DNA of 7,521 bases from NCBI GenBank assembly GCA_030836365.1, contig JAURQB010000107.1:1-7521 (forward strand), read 5' to 3'. The translations under genes and the position numbers were made by a program. The DNA is from Bdellovibrionota bacterium. Lineage in GTDB: Bacteria; Bdellovibrionota; Bacteriovoracia; Bacteriovoracales; Bacteriovoracaceae. Under the pieces are notes generated by a model, which was given only the letters and a program-made list of their open reading frames with translations, did not search any database and was not told the origin of the DNA. Below, in pieces: positions 6,533 through 7,521 of this stretch; positions within the stretch are counted from its first letter, which is position 1, and each line of letters starts with the position of its first letter.

Positions 6533-7303
6533 TTATTCTTTTATAATTCTTGACTTTGGAAGCACGGCCGTATGAGGTAGGACACTCGCGTATTCTTCGA
6601 TAATGACATCTCCGAAAATAGATGCCTTAAGACCTACCATCGCTCCTTTTTTGACAATCACCTCTCCAATGACAAGAATACCTTTTTGTCCATAATGGCC
6701 CATCATCGTGACACTACCACCGATTGTTGAGTAGTCCTCAAGCGTGATTAAGCACGGGTCACTAATGTTACTGGTATTAATAATGACACCTTTACCTATT
6801 TTCATTCCCATTCCGCGAAGCCACCACTGCTGAATGGGGCTTGGGGTAATAAAATCTAATACCGAGTAGCGGACAAGATACACTAAGGCGTTGTGATAAA
6901 ACCACGGAATGTTTTCAACTGAATACCAATTATTTTTTCGCGGCCGAATGGGAAAAGGGTTAAGCTTGTTAAAGACAACAGTCGCTACAAGTAAAACAAT
7001 TGTTCCTAAAACTAATCCAAGCGCCGTCGAAAAAGAGAGAGCAAATATATGAAAAACAAAAGAAGCGTTTTGCGTCCGTTCGTAAGTCCAAAGCACAAGT
7101 GAATAAATGGGATGAAGACTTAACGTTACACAGACCATGCAAGCAAAAACAACCCAAAGATAAAAAAATAGATAAGCGAAGGTCTTATGTCGCCTTAGGA
7201 ACACCTCCATCACTCCCCAGACGCCGCGCTTTTGAGATGTCGTTTCATGTATATTAATAAACTTTTTTTCTTTATTTTGTTTGTTTTCTTTTAAATCATT
7301 CAT
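6533..7303 (-). CDS. Membrane-anchored left-handed beta-helix (hexapeptide-repeat) acyltransferase-like protein
   Basis: The 256-residue product begins with a charged cytoplasmic tail (1-40), followed by two strong TM segments (~42-66 and ~82-112). A linker with aromatic residues leads to a hexapeptide-repeat domain (~160-252), seen in runs such as MKIGKGVIINTSNISDP, GDVIIEEYASVLP and VIGEVIVKKGAMVG. H203 in MMGHYG is a candidate catalytic or substrate-binding His. The order 'WWLRGMGMKIGKGV...DPCLITLEDYSTIGG' recalls hexapeptide domains at the end of some NRPS-like or Pls-type proteins, where a membrane helix pair precedes a beta-helix. Transfer of an acyl or acetyl group to an envelope component is a guess; the substrate is unknown. 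The start ATG at 7303 has no Shine-Dalgarno but lies 6 nt from an extended -10, so the message may be leaderless; an internal ATG at 7210 (residue 32) is an alternative. Confidence 0.85.
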   Translation of the reverse strand: MNDLKENKQNKEKKFINIHETTSQKRGVWGVMEVFLRRHKTFAYLFFYLWVVFACMVCVTLSLHPIYSLVLWTYERTQNASFVFHIFALSFSTALGLVLGTIVLLVATVVFNKLNPFPIRPRKNNWYSVENIPWFYHNALVYLVRYSVLDFITPSPIQQWWLRGMGMKIGKGVIINTSNISDPCLITLEDYSTIGGSVTMMGHYGQKGILVIGEVIVKKGAMVGLKASIFGDVIIEEYASVLPHTAVLPKSRIIKE

Positions 7304-7309
7304 TTAATT

Positions 7310-7318
7310 AGTTTAGCA
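7310..7318 (-). promoter_or_regulatory. Extended -10 promoter for the beta-helix gene (leaderless candidate)
   Basis: On the minus strand this reads TGC-TAAACT, an extended -10 (TGn) with a 4/6 hexamer. It ends 6 nt before the ATG at 7303, so the expected transcription start falls at or next to the start codon. No -35 or Shine-Dalgarno is visible. Confidence 0.4.
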
Positions 7319-7332
7319 AAAAATGGGTAAAT

Positions 7333-7347
7333 ATCGAGAAAATCGAT
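7333..7347. repeat. Short inverted repeat in the divergent intergenic region
   Basis: ATCGA and TCGAT face each other across a 5-nt GAAAA spacer, followed directly by the palindrome CGATCG. It sits between two divergent promoters, so it could be an operator, but five bp is short and it may be chance. Confidence 0.25.
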
Positions 7348-7376
7348 CGTTTAAAAATTAAAAGAAAAGTAAAAGC

Positions 7377-7399
7377 TTAGATGTACCTACCTAATCTAA
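7377..7399. repeat. Inverted repeat just upstream of the -10 of the right-end gene
   Basis: TTAGAT (7377-7382) and ATCTAA (7394-7399) are perfect 6-bp arms around an 11-nt spacer. It covers the -35 region of the TGG-TATAAT promoter, a place where a repressor or activator site would act. It is short and unproven. Confidence 0.3.
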
Positions 7400-7404
7400 A
7401 AATC

Positions 7405-7413
7405 TGGTATAAT
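7405..7413 (+). promoter_or_regulatory. Extended -10 promoter for the right-end gene (leaderless candidate)
   Basis: The sequence reads TGG-TATAAT, a perfect -10 with the TGn extension. It ends 7 nt before the ATG at 7421, so the expected start of transcription is at or next to that codon. No -35 is recognisable at 17-18 bp and there is no Shine-Dalgarno, consistent with an extended -10 promoter and a leaderless message. Confidence 0.55.
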
Positions 7414-7420
7414 GATATTG

Positions 7421-7521
7421 ATGAAACCCTTAGTGCTTTTGATTACCCTTTTAAATTCAACAATTTGTTTCAGCTGGTACATGACTCACCCTGATACAAA
7501 AAGACAATTAAAATGCCCATC
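7421..7521 (+). CDS. N-terminus of an exported protein (3' truncated by the window edge), function unknown
   Basis: The frame opens after a TAA at 7397-7399 and stays open to the window edge. From the ATG at 7421 it reads MKPLVLLITLLNSTICFSWYM and continues, giving about 33 residues. The single Lys and the hydrophobic core at 3-17 look like a Sec signal peptide. An in-frame ATG at 7412 (MIL first) is possible, but it overlaps the TATAAT at 7408-7413, so 7421 is preferred. After the core the sequence turns polar (THPDTKRQLKCP). No lipobox is clear. Too little is present to name a family. Confidence 0.6.
   Translation, partial: MKPLVLLITLLNSTICFSWYMTHPDTKRQLKCP

Noticed and set aside
7000..7257. 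Plus-strand ORF of 85 residues, rich in Lys
   Set aside because: It is antisense to the membrane segments of the beta-helix protein, and its basic composition is what the complement of hydrophobic codons produces.

Overview
The window is AT-rich DNA (roughly 39% GC by eye). It is packed with protein-coding genes and shows no RNA gene, mobile element, CRISPR array or phage gene. Several exported or envelope products (two secreted Cys-rich proteins, a probable lipoprotein, a transporter and a membrane-anchored hexapeptide-repeat protein) point to a Gram-negative, outer-membrane bacterium. The AT-rich composition, lysine-rich proteins and family mix are compatible with the Bdellovibrionota/Bacteriovoracales type of predatory bacteria. 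That placement is a guess from style, not from a marker gene.

Layout, left to right. (1) Bases 3-605 (+) hold the 3' end of a gene for a lysine-rich protein that resembles the end of the TIGR03545 envelope-protein family. (2) Bases 619-1806 (+), probably co-transcribed with it, encode a DUF1343/NamZ-family protein; characterised members are exo-beta-N-acetylmuramidases. (3) Bases 1790-2779 (-) encode a YheT-type alpha/beta hydrolase whose end overlaps the NamZ gene tail to tail by 17 bp. (4) Bases 2865-3827 (-) encode a secreted protein with an eight-cysteine module. (5) Bases 3915-4199 (-) encode a small Cys-rich probable lipoprotein with a GTG start. (6) Bases 4298-6529 (+) encode an APC-superfamily amino acid permease fused to two C-terminal universal-stress-protein (USP) domains. 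(7) Bases 6533-7303 (-) encode a two-TM protein with a left-handed beta-helix acyltransferase-like domain; it ends 3 nt from the permease gene. (8) From 7412/7421 (+) a gene with a signal peptide begins and runs off the window.

How the genes fit together: the first two form a likely operon linked to the envelope or cell wall. The two Cys-rich exported proteins are neighbours in one direction and may be co-expressed. The hydrolase, permease and acyltransferase look like independent housekeeping or envelope-lipid functions. No gap exceeds 300 bases; the longest (7304-7411) is a divergent promoter region.

No convincing new multi-gene system is visible. The observations most worth a second look are the mirror-symmetric cysteine spacing of the secreted protein, the divergent pair of apparently leaderless genes near the right end, the Glu-to-Gln form of the NamZ motif, the permease with two USP domains, and a roughly four-fold excess of the tetranucleotide GGCC.
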